NCBI RefSeq assembly: GCF_052119645.1
Contig: NZ_JBGQOM010000001.1
Span: 666,024 to 730,023, forward strand
Length of the DNA: 64,000 nucleotides
Direction of reading: 5' to 3'
Origin: Paraglaciecola sp030730205
Lineage (GTDB): Bacteria > Pseudomonadota > Gammaproteobacteria > Enterobacterales > Alteromonadaceae
How positions within the stretch are numbered: position 1 is the stretch's first letter; every line of letters begins with the position of its first letter. Positions 36,140 to 45,573 of this stretch are shown piece after piece. The translations under genes and the position numbers were made by a program. Below the pieces are notes generated by a model, which was not told the DNA's origin, did no database searches, and worked only from the letters and a program-made list of their open reading frames with translations.

Positions 36140-36949
36140 ATGAAAGCCAGTAAGTTACAAAACCAATTTATCGCTATTCGCAGCAACAAGCTGTTTGAGA
36201 TATTTGTGGTTTCTGTCATTATTTTTTCAGCCCTGTTAGTGGGTGCAAAAACCTACGAAATGTCATCGACCATGATGCACATCACCCAATTTTTGGATTG
36301 GTTTATCAGTGCTTTTTTTCTCACTGAGATCACCATTCGCTTTTTAGCTGAGCATCGTAAACGAGACTTTTTTAAGAGCTTTTGGAATATTTTCGATACC
36401 TTGATTGTGCTGATCAGCATGATACCCGCCGAAGATACAGACCTTGCGCTAGTGGCCCGTTTGGTCAGAGTTTTTAGGGTGCTGCGGATGATTTCTATCA
36501 TTCCCGAATTGCGTATCTTGCTGGTATCGCTGATTAAAGCAATGCCGCAGTTGGGTTATGTGATGTTGTTGATGTTTATCATTTTTTACATCTACGCCGC
36601 GGTTGGCAGCACCTTGTTTGAAAATATCAATCCTACCTTGTGGGGCGACATTACGATTTCCTTGCTGACCTTGTTTCGGGTAATGACCTTTGAAGATTGG
36701 ACAGATGTTATGTACGAGACCATGGAAGTCTATCCGCTGAGTTGGCTCTTTTATCTAACCTTTATATTCTTCACCGCTTTTGCATTTTTGAATATGGTTA
36801 TCGGTATCGTAGTGAATGTTATGGAGCAGGAAAACGCAAAGGCGAGAGCCGAAGCCAGCCAAGAAGAAGGTGAGCCAAGTTTGAAACAAATATCGCAACA
36901 GATTGCTGATTTGCAAAAGCAACTCGAACGAGTTAGTCCGAGTAAATAA
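36140..36949 (+). CDS. Single-domain voltage-gated cation channel (BacNav/Cav type)
   Basis: Homotetrameric inner-membrane channel subunit, 269 residues with six transmembrane helices. S4 voltage sensor has Arg107, 110, 113 and 116 at three-residue spacing (RLVRVFRVLRM). The pore loop holds the selectivity filter TFEDWTD at 183-189, followed by S6 about 204-228 and a C-terminal coiled coil (about 245-266). Typical sodium-selective bacterial filters are TLESWSM/A-like. Acidic residues at 185, 186 and 189 match the calcium-selective engineered CavAb filter TLDDWSD, so Ca2+ selectivity is likely (inference). Confidence 0.9.
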   Translation: MKASKLQNQFIAIRSNKLFEIFVVSVIIFSALLVGAKTYEMSSTMMHITQFLDWFISAFFLTEITIRFLAEHRKRDFFKSFWNIFDTLIVLISMIPAEDTDLALVARLVRVFRVLRMISIIPELRILLVSLIKAMPQLGYVMLLMFIIFYIYAAVGSTLFENINPTLWGDITISLLTLFRVMTFEDWTDVMYETMEVYPLSWLFYLTFIFFTAFAFLNMVIGIVVNVMEQENAKARAEASQEEGEPSLKQISQQIADLQKQLERVSPSK

Positions 36950-36954
36950 AGAAA

Positions 36955-36989
36955 AGCCCTGCCATCATCGTTGTAATGACGCCAGGGCT
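36955..36989 (-). terminator. Likely terminator of the PrsT-like gene
   Basis: AGCCCTG/CAGGGCT arms with partial inner pairing; on the minus strand it is followed by TTTTCTTTATTT. It lies 15 bp past the minus-strand gene and could also end the convergent channel gene. Confidence 0.6.
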
Positions 36990-37004
36990 GGCTACTTTAC
37001 TAAT

Positions 37005-39770
37005 TTAATATTTCGCTTTTAACTCACTTACTCGTTTCAACGATATTTCTTCCTTAAATTCTCTTTGGCCTAACTTACGTTTGGCTAGCACGTCTTGCTT
37101 GGCTAAAAACAGTGCATCAACGTAGTTGAGGTAAATCTCTTCACTCACGTTTTTATCACTTACCGCTCGCTCGTAATATTTCAGGGCTTCCTCATAATTT
37201 TTTTCAGCGACCAATACTTGCGCAAGAGTATCAAGGGTGGCAGGGTTAGCAGGCATAAGTTCAACCGCTTTTACGGCGTATTCTTTTGCTTTTTGTAGCT
37301 TGCCTTGCTGAAGATTTAAATACGCTAAATTATTAAACGCGACATAGTTTTTTGGATTAGCTTGGATGGCCAATTCATAAGAACGCATCGCACTTTCGGT
37401 ATCGTCACCTATTTGACGTTCTGCCAGTAGCATTCTAGATGCCATATCACTTGGACGATTATCAATGTGCTGTTGTAAAAACTGTAATCCCTTATCAGCT
37501 TGTTTTAATTGTTCATAAATAAACGTCACCATCACCACATTACGATAACTAGGATTCGCTTGGTAGGCCGCTAGTGCGTTAGGCAAGGCATCTTCAGGTT
37601 TTTTGTCTTCCAGTTGCAAACGAGCTAAAAACCCTTTTGCAATAGGCATTGCTAAGGTGGCCGCCGGTAATTTTTCGTAGGCATCTTTACCCGCTTTGAT
37701 ATCGGAACTCATTAATAAAAAGTGAGTAAGCAAGATCTGCATTTGCACATCATCACGTTTTTGCAAAAAGCTCCGTGCCATTTCGGCGCCTTCAGTAAAC
37801 TTATTCTCACTGTCAAGCAACAACAGGCGCCCGATAGTTGCCTCTTTGTCATTAGGGTATATTTTAAGCCAAGCGTCATAGTGTTTTTCTGCTTCGCTGC
37901 GCATATTGTTGGCGATTAAACTTTGCCCTTTCAACGTCCAGTACGTTTTAGGCAGCTTACTAGTATCAGTGAACCCATTAAGCACTTTTAGGCTGTCATC
38001 GTACTTTTGCTCTGCAACATAGACACGAGCAAGCAATAGTCGTGCATCAATGTCTTGCGGTTTTTTGGCTACTAGCTCTTTAATTTTTTGTAAGCCTTGC
38101 TCACTTTGGCCGTTTTTGCTTAAAAACAAATAATTGGCTGCTAAAGCAGGTAAGTAATCTGGTGCACGTTTCAACAATGCGTCTAATTTTTCCGTTGCGG
38201 CTTCTAACCTATTTTGCACAAGATCAAGGTTAATCAGCGCCATCGGTGCTTCAAACGCTTTACTATCAATAGCTGCGGCTTCTTCATACTCTTTTTGTGC
38301 AAGCGTATATTCTTGCCGTTTAATATGAATTTGCCCTTTGATGAGATAAGGTTTGATTTCTTTTGGTGAACTGGCTTTCCACTTTGCAGCAAGCTCTAGC
38401 GCTTTATCGTACTGGCCGGTGGCAACATAGGCAGTGGCTAAGGTTGTTTGTGCACTGACCAATTCAGGTGATTTTTCTACGGCTTCTTCGAGATTAACAA
38501 TGCCATCAAGGTTATTGAGTGATAACTGCAATAAACCCAAACGGGTGAAATCTTCCGCGGTGTCGCTCAGTTCAATGGATTTTTCAACTAGGCCGCGCGC
38601 ATCTTTTTCATAGCCTTCTCTGATCAGTTGATAACTGGCTTTAGACAGCAAGGGCGCATCTTCCTTGCTTAAATCATCAATACGCTCTAATACTTCCCCT
38701 GCTTCATTGGTTAAACCAATTTGCAGTTGACTCGCAGCCAGCATTCTTAAGGCTGGGTGATTATCAGGTAAGCTACTTACAATGAAAGATAGATGGCGAT
38801 TTGCACTGGCATAATCAGCGATCTTATATGCAGAGTAACCTGCAATAAGGCGTAAACTGGGGTCAACTGAGCCGTTTAAAATGCCAGTCTCGGCAAATTT
38901 TAGCGCGGTTGCAAAGTCTTGTTGTGAGGCTTTAATGGCTGACTTAAGTTGATTTAACAAGGCGTTTTGGTCGTTAACAGCAAGCAGGCTGTCAACATAC
39001 GATTCGGCTTCATCCATACGCCCTAAATCAACCAACAACTTAGCCAATACAAACTTTATTTGTAAATCGTCTGGATATAAACCCACATACTCTTTGAACA
39101 CATCCGCCGCTTCTTGGGGTTTATTCAAAGCTAATTCAACTTGCGCGAGTAACTTTAGGATTTCAGGATCTAAGGGTGACTGTGTTTTGAGCGCCTGCAA
39201 TGCTTCTAAAGCAGTATCAAAGTCTTTATCCATAATATGAACATAGGCCGCGGTTAGCCCTTTATACACCGAGCTAGTATCAAGGCTGGCAAGATCTTCG
39301 ATGAGTAAACGAGCGTCATCTTCTTTACCCAATTTAACTAATGACAGCACTTTAAAATAACCGATCTCAGCACGCTCTACGGAGGTAAGGCCGGCTTGCT
39401 GCTCGTCCACTTTGCTCAGCGCAGCATAGGCTCCGGTTTTTTCATAAGCCTTGGTCAATAGAGGTAAAACTTTAGAGGGTTCATAGCCATATTCAAAGGC
39501 GCGATTGAGCTCTTTTTCTGCACTCTCGTATTGTTTGCTGTCTAAGTACACTTTACCGAGTGCAAAGCGCGCTTCACTTGACTTAGGGTCGGCTTGAACC
39601 GCATTTTTAAGCGCTACAATGGCCGCAGTATTATTGTTTTCGCTGATAAATTGTTGGGCTTCCGCGATATGTTCTTCCGCGGTTTTTGGGCCACAGCCAA
39701 GTAACAACGATACACTCAAGCTAATTAAGCTAAATTTTAGCATCTTAGGTAAGGATAAATGGGTATTCAT
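37005..39770 (-). CDS. PrsT-like TPR-repeat lipoprotein (PEP-CTERM system type)
   Basis: 921 residues, lipoprotein signal SVSLLLGC with Cys26, then about twenty TPR-like helical pairs to the C-terminus (e.g. KNAVQADPKSSEARFALGKV, AIQANPKNYVAFNNLAYL). It resembles PrsT, the TPR lipoprotein of XrtA/PEP-CTERM exopolysaccharide loci. No exosortase, PEP-CTERM substrate or polysaccharide gene is in the window, so it is an orphan here. It could be a general envelope scaffold. Confidence 0.78.
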   Translation of the reverse strand: MNTHLSLPKMLKFSLISLSVSLLLGCGPKTAEEHIAEAQQFISENNNTAAIVALKNAVQADPKSSEARFALGKVYLDSKQYESAEKELNRAFEYGYEPSKVLPLLTKAYEKTGAYAALSKVDEQQAGLTSVERAEIGYFKVLSLVKLGKEDDARLLIEDLASLDTSSVYKGLTAAYVHIMDKDFDTALEALQALKTQSPLDPEILKLLAQVELALNKPQEAADVFKEYVGLYPDDLQIKFVLAKLLVDLGRMDEAESYVDSLLAVNDQNALLNQLKSAIKASQQDFATALKFAETGILNGSVDPSLRLIAGYSAYKIADYASANRHLSFIVSSLPDNHPALRMLAASQLQIGLTNEAGEVLERIDDLSKEDAPLLSKASYQLIREGYEKDARGLVEKSIELSDTAEDFTRLGLLQLSLNNLDGIVNLEEAVEKSPELVSAQTTLATAYVATGQYDKALELAAKWKASSPKEIKPYLIKGQIHIKRQEYTLAQKEYEEAAAIDSKAFEAPMALINLDLVQNRLEAATEKLDALLKRAPDYLPALAANYLFLSKNGQSEQGLQKIKELVAKKPQDIDARLLLARVYVAEQKYDDSLKVLNGFTDTSKLPKTYWTLKGQSLIANNMRSEAEKHYDAWLKIYPNDKEATIGRLLLLDSENKFTEGAEMARSFLQKRDDVQMQILLTHFLLMSSDIKAGKDAYEKLPAATLAMPIAKGFLARLQLEDKKPEDALPNALAAYQANPSYRNVVMVTFIYEQLKQADKGLQFLQQHIDNRPSDMASRMLLAERQIGDDTESAMRSYELAIQANPKNYVAFNNLAYLNLQQGKLQKAKEYAVKAVELMPANPATLDTLAQVLVAEKNYEEALKYYERAVSDKNVSEEIYLNYVDALFLAKQDVLAKRKLGQREFKEEISLKRVSELKAKY

Positions 39771-39970
39771 ATTCTCAATCCATAAGCTTCAAAAGTTAGT
39801 GACAAAGATACTAGAGTTAGCCGGCAATTAAAGCCTTTTCTCGTAAAATGAGTGGGAATTTAGAGCCGCAGTACAACACGTCGAAAAAGCCCAAGTAAAG
39901 TTGATTGATTTTTGACCTAGCCACTAAAACCAGCTGTATGTTAAATAAGCACTTAGATTGCATGACAATT
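39771..39970. other. Intergenic DNA between the PrsT-like gene and deaD promoter
   Basis: AT-rich divergent region that must hold the minus-strand promoter. No palindrome, small ORF or RNA gene stands out by eye. Confidence 0.4.
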
Positions 39971-39999
39971 TTGCAACATAATTGACATTAAAATGTAAT
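39971..39999 (+). promoter_or_regulatory. Putative sigma-70 promoter of the deaD leader
   Basis: TTGCAA (39971-39976), 17-bp spacer, TGTAAT (39994-39999; five of six to consensus). A start near 40006 would give a leader of about 170 nt before deaD. An alternative -35 TTGACA (39982-39987) pairs only with a poor -10. Confidence 0.5.
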
Positions 40000-40067
40000 T
40001 TACCGTTTAAACACACACTTTTTTTCAAAAAAACAGCAATTAAACAACGCATTACATGGAGTAAATT

Positions 40068-40178
40068 TTGGTTATCGAATATAATCCAGCCTTTGAAACC
40101 GAGCCGGCTTCGCCTAAAAAAATTGTTATACCGATTCAAATTATGCTGTGCCTGCTAGTACCCTGGGACTCTCGATGA
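40068..40178 (+). CDS. 36-codon leader ORF overlapping the deaD start
   Basis: TTG at 40068, eight bases after GGAGT, opens MVIEYNPAFETEPASPKK and ends CLLVPWDSR with TGA at 40176-40178. That TGA overlaps the deaD ATG in an ATGA arrangement, the standard geometry of translational coupling. An in-frame ATG at 40143 would make an 11-residue version. E. coli has a comparable small ORF (yrbN) just before and overlapping deaD. It could be a regulatory peptide or simply a coupling device. Confidence 0.5.
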   Translation: MVIEYNPAFETEPASPKKIVIPIQIMLCLLVPWDSR

Positions 40179-41944
40179 CCACCACATCTGAACTAACGTT
40201 TAAAGATTTAAATTTACCTGAAGAAATACTCAAAGCCTTAGAAAAAGTAGGCTATGAAAAACCTTCGCCCATTCAAGCTGAGGCAATTCCATTAATCCTA
40301 CAAGGCCATGACTTACTAGGCACAGCACAAACTGGAACCGGAAAAACTGCAGCATTCGCTCTACCTATGTTGGCTAACATTGATCCTGATGCTGACTTCA
40401 CGCAATTATTAGTGTTAGCTCCAACCCGTGAGTTAGCTATCCAAGTTGCTGAAGCATTTCAGGTTTATGCCAGCTTCAGTCGTAAAATCCGTGTATTACC
40501 GGTTTACGGCGGTTCGTCTTATGAAAACCAAATTCGCCAGTTAAAACGTGGCGTACAAGTTGTTGTTGGTACACCTGGTCGCGTTATTGACCACATCAAC
40601 AAAGGCACGCTAAAACTCGATCAACTTAAGTTTTTAGTCTTAGACGAAGCCGATGAAATGTTACGTATGGGCTTTATTGATGACGTCGAATGGATTTTGA
40701 GTCATGCTCCTAAAGAACGCCAAACAGCGTTGTTTTCCGCCACCATGCCTGATGCAATCCGTAAGATCACTCAACGTTATTTGAAAGATCCTAAGCACGT
40801 TAAAATTGCCTCTAACGTAACCACTGCTGCGCAAATTACGCAACGTTATTGCCAAGTAGCAGGGCATCACAAATTAGAAGCCTTAACTCGCATCCTAGAA
40901 GTTGAAGATTTCGACGGCGTCATCATCTTTGTACGCACGAAAACGGCCACGTTGGAATTATCTGAAAAACTTTCGGCACGTGGTTACGATGTTGAACCAC
41001 TTAACGGTGATATTCCGCAGAACGCCCGTGAACGTACTGTAGAGCGCTTGAAAAAAGGCAACATCGACATACTAGTTGCTACCGACGTTGTTGCGCGAGG
41101 TCTTGATGTTGAGCGTGTAAGTCACGTTATCAACTACGATATTCCTTATGACACAGAGTCTTATGTACACCGTATCGGCCGTACCGGCCGTGCTGGTCGC
41201 CAAGGTGATGCAATATTATTCATTTCTCATCGTGAAAAACGCATGTTGTTCTCGATTGAAAAGGCCACTAATCAGTCAATCGAACCTATGGCCATTCCCT
41301 CTATTTCACAGTTAAATGAAACTCGCCTTACTCGTTTCAAAACCAGTGTTATGGAAGCCATGAATGATGCCAGCATCGAAACCATGATCCCTATTGTTGA
41401 ATCGATCATGAAAGAAGCGGATGCTTCACCTGAAGTGGTGATGGCTGCTTTAGCTAAGATTGCGCAAGGCGACGAGCCATTGATTCTGAAAGAATCTGAC
41501 CGTCCTAACCTTGAAGAGCGCGCTCCTCGTGGTGAACGTGGTTCCCGTGACGGTGGTCGTGATTTTGGCGACAGACCTTCTCGCGGTGACCGCCCTGCAC
41601 GTGGTGATCGTGGTGACAGACCTGATCGTCCTAAGCGTGAACGTAAATCTAGCCCTCCTAGCGAAGGCATGAAACGCTACCGCATTGAAGTGGGTCATAC
41701 CCATGGTGCTAAGCCTGGTAATATCGTTGGCGCGATTGCGAACGAAGCAAATATCAGCAGCAAAAATATTGGCGCTATCGAAATTTATGATAATTTCAGC
41801 ACCGTTGACTTACCTAATAATATGCCTAAAGCCACCCAAGACGTGTTGCAAAAAACCCGTGTTGCAGGCCGTGCTTTAGGTATGCGTGAATGGTCGGATA
41901 CACCGCCCAAGGCACGTGCAAAACCGAGCTTTAACAAAGAGTAA
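40175..41944 (+). CDS. deaD: ATP-dependent DEAD-box RNA helicase DeaD/CsdA
   Basis: Cold-shock RNA helicase for ribosome assembly and mRNA decay. ATG 40175 gives 589 residues. Motifs in order: AQTGTGKT, PTRELA, GTPGR, DEAD, SAT, RGLDV, HRIGRTGR. A Arg/Gly/Asp-rich linker (about 450-500) precedes a DbpA-like RNA-binding domain (RYRIEVGHTHGAKPGNIVGA). The start overlaps the upstream leader ORF stop. The long leader suggests post-transcriptional control, as in E. coli. Confidence 0.95.
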   Translation: MTTTSELTFKDLNLPEEILKALEKVGYEKPSPIQAEAIPLILQGHDLLGTAQTGTGKTAAFALPMLANIDPDADFTQLLVLAPTRELAIQVAEAFQVYASFSRKIRVLPVYGGSSYENQIRQLKRGVQVVVGTPGRVIDHINKGTLKLDQLKFLVLDEADEMLRMGFIDDVEWILSHAPKERQTALFSATMPDAIRKITQRYLKDPKHVKIASNVTTAAQITQRYCQVAGHHKLEALTRILEVEDFDGVIIFVRTKTATLELSEKLSARGYDVEPLNGDIPQNARERTVERLKKGNIDILVATDVVARGLDVERVSHVINYDIPYDTESYVHRIGRTGRAGRQGDAILFISHREKRMLFSIEKATNQSIEPMAIPSISQLNETRLTRFKTSVMEAMNDASIETMIPIVESIMKEADASPEVVMAALAKIAQGDEPLILKESDRPNLEERAPRGERGSRDGGRDFGDRPSRGDRPARGDRGDRPDRPKRERKSSPPSEGMKRYRIEVGHTHGAKPGNIVGAIANEANISSKNIGAIEIYDNFSTVDLPNNMPKATQDVLQKTRVAGRALGMREWSDTPPKARAKPSFNKE

Positions 41945-41959
41945 CTTACTCTGAGTCGT

Positions 41960-41988
41960 AAAAAAGGAGCCTAATGGCTCCTTTTTTT
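41960..41988 (+). terminator. Rho-independent terminator of deaD
   Basis: AAAAAGGAGCC/GGCTCCTTTTTTT stem-loop with a run of seven T, 15 bp after the deaD stop. Confidence 0.9.
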
Positions 41989-42102
41989 GATCTTAACAAG
42001 CCAGGGAATAGTCAATGCACAATTTAAAAAGGTCAGTAGACAATGCCCTGAGAGGCCTTTATTTTTACCCTATGGCTTTCAATTTCGTGCCTAAAGTCGC
42101 TC

Positions 42103-42450
42103 CTACACTACTGCGGCAATGAAGGCGATTTCGACCAAGTAGTTGGGATCCGCTAATTCTGCTTTGACACAAGCACGACTCGGAGCACAGCCCTGTGGTA
42201 ACCACGCCTCCCACTCTTCATTTAATATAGCGAAGTTAGCAAAATCAGTAACATAAATAGTCACCGCTACAATTCTCGATTTATCACTATTAACGGTCGC
42301 TAAACTATCATCAGCCTGAGCTAATACTTGCCTGATCTGCGAGCGCATATCGGCAGTTTCATCTTCGGCCACTTCAACAAAGTAGGCAGTGCCGTTAATT
42401 ACCGTGGCATCTGACCAGCGAGGGCCAGAGTTTATACGTTTAATTTCCAT
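42103..42450 (-). CDS. RidA/YjgF-family protein
   Basis: 115 residues from ATG 42450; the upstream extension lacks family similarity. RidA proteins hydrolyse reactive enamine/imine intermediates. C-terminal CVKAELADPNYLVEIAFIAAV resembles the family signature and retains a Glu at the active-site end. The Arg of the usual R-x-x-V core is in SRACVKAEL. It is closer to the divergent RidA-like subgroups than to archetypal RidA, so enzymatic activity is uncertain. Confidence 0.8.
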   Translation of the reverse strand: MEIKRINSGPRWSDATVINGTAYFVEVAEDETADMRSQIRQVLAQADDSLATVNSDKSRIVAVTIYVTDFANFAILNEEWEAWLPQGCAPSRACVKAELADPNYLVEIAFIAAVV

Positions 42451-42715
42451 GTTTAATTTCCAATTAGTCAGCGTCAATCTCAATAACGTAAGTCTAGGTT
42501 TATTCACCGCTAATGGCTCGTTTTTTCTTAGTTTTATGCACATACAAATACTTAGCAGCCAAGTATAAAGTATTGTTTAGACACAATAATTTAAGCTACA
42601 GATTGCTTGCTATTTAAGCAACTTAAGTCTAATAAATACTAATGATAAAGCGCTAAGTACTCGTATTTTAACCTTAACTCAAGACCACTTAGTCTTACAA
42701 AACAGGAAACGTGTT

Positions 42716-44884
42716 ATGACCGGAGATAGAAAAAAGGACGCGCACTCTATTGAAAGCCTCTCAACCATAGAGTCAGCAATGAGTAAAATGGATAATCCGA
42801 TCCCCAATACTGTACCCGAAGAACGCTACCTGTATTTTACCGAGCGCGACTTAACAAAAATTTTAGAAAATGTTGATGCGCTTCGTAGTAGCGTCTTTCC
42901 CATCGTCCATGCTGAAAACGAAATTGCCGCTCGTAGACAACAAAATTTCCCTTCAGTATGCCTTATCGGTCTGGGCAGGTGTGGTTCAAACATTGCCCTA
43001 GATGTTGCCTCCCTAGTTTACAATGCACGCAATTTTTACCTCAACGAATTTGAGAATGAAGAACGAGAGAACCGCGAACAGGAGCATCGCCCCTTACGTT
43101 GGATAAAACGCAGTCTACATTTATCAAATAACGAGAACGTAAAACCCGTGTTTTTGATTGAGCCCTTGGTGATGTTAGGAGACTTAGACAAAGATATCGA
43201 AGGACGGGTGCGGTTTTCTAATAAAGGAGAAAAAAACAGCTTTTTAAAAGAATATACTAAGATGAAAATCATGGACTTATCTGAAGTTCATGCCGGCGGT
43301 GCAGGCAATGCCCCCATTCTTGGACAATATCTAGCCAGAATCATCCTCAACAAAGATACCCAACGTTTTGCCAACAAAGAATGGAAAAACATTCATTCCT
43401 ACCTCATTGATTCTTGCGGCATTAAAGCCAATCAATCCCGATTATATTTTTACATCTTCAGCGCAGGCGGTGGCACGGGTTCTGGCATGGCATCTGAATT
43501 TGGTTTAGCGCAACAATATGCCTACATGAGTAAAACATTCGAAACCAGGCCGCTGAGTGAAAGCGACGATAACCGTGGTCACTCTTTTGTATTTGAACCT
43601 ATATTTACCAGTGGCATTTGCATACTGCCAAATATTTCTGACCACGGCGTAGAAATGTCTGAAGCTTTGCATATCAATGCTGGCCGTTTATTATGCAAAT
43701 ATATGGCTGAAGAATGGGACTTTTCTTATAACTTTGACAAAGAAGACAGCAATAACACCAGTGCAATGCATCGCATTAGGCCATGGAATGCCATGATGTT
43801 GATATCGAATGACATCATGCGCTATGCCGAAGAAACAGACGATGATGGCATTCAATCTATTGATGTCAACGCCATGGAGAAACACGCCAACCAATATATC
43901 TCGCAGCAAATATTCAATATTTTAACCGCACAGGCCGTTACAACTGATTACGACGAAAACTACTTTAGGCGAGCAGGCATTGATATTGGTGAAACCATAC
44001 GGCTCGATGCTAACGACTTATTTATGAGCTTAGCGGGGCCCGTCGCATTAGCCTATGCTGAGTCAGTTGTTAACACTGAAAATCTTTCTGGGGTGGATAA
44101 AATCAAATTGTTCGACAAAGGCGCTAACGAATTAGATATCAATGATTTGTTCTTCCGCTCAATCGACTTACCCCACTTTAATAAAGTCACACAGGCGATT
44201 GAAGGCATCAGCCTCTTACCCATTGAATCAAGCCGCTACAGAAAAAGACTAAAAGAATATTTAAAAAGTGGCTACGACGCCAAGCATCTCAAAGACCTAC
44301 ATTTTTTCAAAAATTGCTCGTCGATTGTCTCTATTATCTCTTTGCCCAAAGATTACAAATTGTCTTACATGGATTTAAATCGTTTAAAGTCAAACCTTAA
44401 TACCTTGTTCCCCAATACCACGTTAAAGCGTTATGCCTTAGTCATTGGCGCTTCGGCTAATGTGTCGTTAACCACCCTAATTGTAAAAAGTCCTTGTTTG
44501 AGTGATGATTTTCTTACTTTGATTGTGGCGTACATCAAGCGATGTTTTGCCAAAAATAACTACCGTTTCGACGAGAAACTAGACCAAGCAATGGTAGATT
44601 TTATCCGGGCTGAAGAGTTTGATGAAAACGCCTTAGATTCAATGCTCGAAGAGTATGAGAATCCGGCTAAGATTCTGGACACCAATTGGTATGCCATTAA
44701 ACCCATGTATGAGAAAAAATATCGCGAGCTGATACGTGAAAAGGAAAAGTTTGTCTCTATCAACGATATTAGATTAAGTCGAAATAACGTTAAAAAAGCG
44801 ATTAAATATTTACGCGAGATTTATCGTCATAAAATTAGCAAAACCCAAGTCATATCGTTAAATAACGACGCGGACGACTTTTAG
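42716..44884 (+). CDS. Tubulin/FtsZ-like GTPase domain protein, 722 residues
   Basis: Contains the tubulin-superfamily G-box GGGTGSG at 251-257 (FSAGGGTGSGMAS) and an N-terminal nucleotide-loop motif IGLGRCGSN at 84-92; HAGGAGNAP at 192-200 probably forms another phosphate contact. Long insertions and a charged helical C-terminal third (about 600-722) make it much larger than FtsZ (about 380). I see no clear FtsZ-type T7 loop, signal or membrane helix. Ribosome site AGGAAAC. Not FtsZ; it fits the broad set of uncharacterised tubulin-like bacterial proteins. It stands alone between ridA and a PaiB-like gene. Confidence 0.75.
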   Translation: MTGDRKKDAHSIESLSTIESAMSKMDNPIPNTVPEERYLYFTERDLTKILENVDALRSSVFPIVHAENEIAARRQQNFPSVCLIGLGRCGSNIALDVASLVYNARNFYLNEFENEERENREQEHRPLRWIKRSLHLSNNENVKPVFLIEPLVMLGDLDKDIEGRVRFSNKGEKNSFLKEYTKMKIMDLSEVHAGGAGNAPILGQYLARIILNKDTQRFANKEWKNIHSYLIDSCGIKANQSRLYFYIFSAGGGTGSGMASEFGLAQQYAYMSKTFETRPLSESDDNRGHSFVFEPIFTSGICILPNISDHGVEMSEALHINAGRLLCKYMAEEWDFSYNFDKEDSNNTSAMHRIRPWNAMMLISNDIMRYAEETDDDGIQSIDVNAMEKHANQYISQQIFNILTAQAVTTDYDENYFRRAGIDIGETIRLDANDLFMSLAGPVALAYAESVVNTENLSGVDKIKLFDKGANELDINDLFFRSIDLPHFNKVTQAIEGISLLPIESSRYRKRLKEYLKSGYDAKHLKDLHFFKNCSSIVSIISLPKDYKLSYMDLNRLKSNLNTLFPNTTLKRYALVIGASANVSLTTLIVKSPCLSDDFLTLIVAYIKRCFAKNNYRFDEKLDQAMVDFIRAEEFDENALDSMLEEYENPAKILDTNWYAIKPMYEKKYRELIREKEKFVSINDIRLSRNNVKKAIKYLREIYRHKISKTQVISLNNDADDF

Positions 44885-44958
44885 CCTGTTTTACTCACTA
44901 ACACGGTAACAGGCTGACAAGTGCGCATTAGGCTTTTTAAGCAATAATGCGCACTGTC

Positions 44959-45573
44959 TTACTGCCCTAAACCCAATCCAGTCTGTCGCATATATGCCAA
45001 CAAGGCTTTTGCGTCTATATGTTGGCTGCGTGCTAAACCGGCGGCCGTACCTTGTTGATCAGCAGTGCTTTTATGCTGACCTAACTTGTGTTTGCCCTCG
45101 ATATGGTCAATTTCTATTTTAAAACCCACAATGGCGTTTGCTAGTTTATGCTGATAATCCAGCGGCATTAGTTCTTGGTTGGCAAGCAAAGCGGGTTCGT
45201 ATTGCCTTACCAGTAAGTGAATACTGTGAATAAGCCCTGCTTCATCTAGCAAACTCGCCCTACCTTTGCTATGTACCGCCGCATAATTCCAGGTAGGCAC
45301 CGCGGGGCCATTCGCATACCACGAAGGTGATATATAGCTATGAGGACCATTAAAAACAGCCTTGACCACGGCATTATCGAGCACTTTCCAGTGAGGGTTT
45401 GCTTTTGCTACGTGTCCATAAAGAGTGCCGTACCGCCCCTCGTCCGCAACCAAACATAGTGGTAAGTGCGTTATTTGCAAATCTTCGCTTATCAGTAGCG
45501 CAAAGCCAAACTGAGCAATAAATTGTTGTTGCTGAATAAGCTCGTTCATCATCATATTTCGTGGAATATACAA
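44959..45573 (-). CDS. PaiB-family FMN-binding protein
   Basis: Flavin-reductase-like split-barrel protein, annotated in Bacillus as negative transcriptional regulator PaiB. About 204 residues, with HVAKANPHWKVL, FNGPHSYISPSWY and VPTWNYAAVH, the family's FMN-binding stretch. The family begins M-Y-I-P, so I choose TTG at 45573 (LYIPRNM) with AAAGGTGATG ahead; the frame upstream reaches another TTG at 45591. Function in this organism unknown. Confidence 0.85.
   Translation of the reverse strand: MYIPRNMMMNELIQQQQFIAQFGFALLISEDLQITHLPLCLVADEGRYGTLYGHVAKANPHWKVLDNAVVKAVFNGPHSYISPSWYANGPAVPTWNYAAVHSKGRASLLDEAGLIHSIHLLVRQYEPALLANQELMPLDYQHKLANAIVGFKIEIDHIEGKHKLGQHKSTADQQGTAAGLARSQHIDAKALLAYMRQTGLGLGQ

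Noticed and set aside
41272..41670. 132-codon Arg/Ser-rich antisense ORF in deaD
   Set aside because: Low-complexity mirror of the deaD Arg/Gly/Asp-rich linker.
42716..44884. Tubulin-like gene as ftsZ or a TubZ plasmid partition gene
   Set aside because: Too long, no clear T7 loop, no division cluster and no TubR or plasmid genes nearby.
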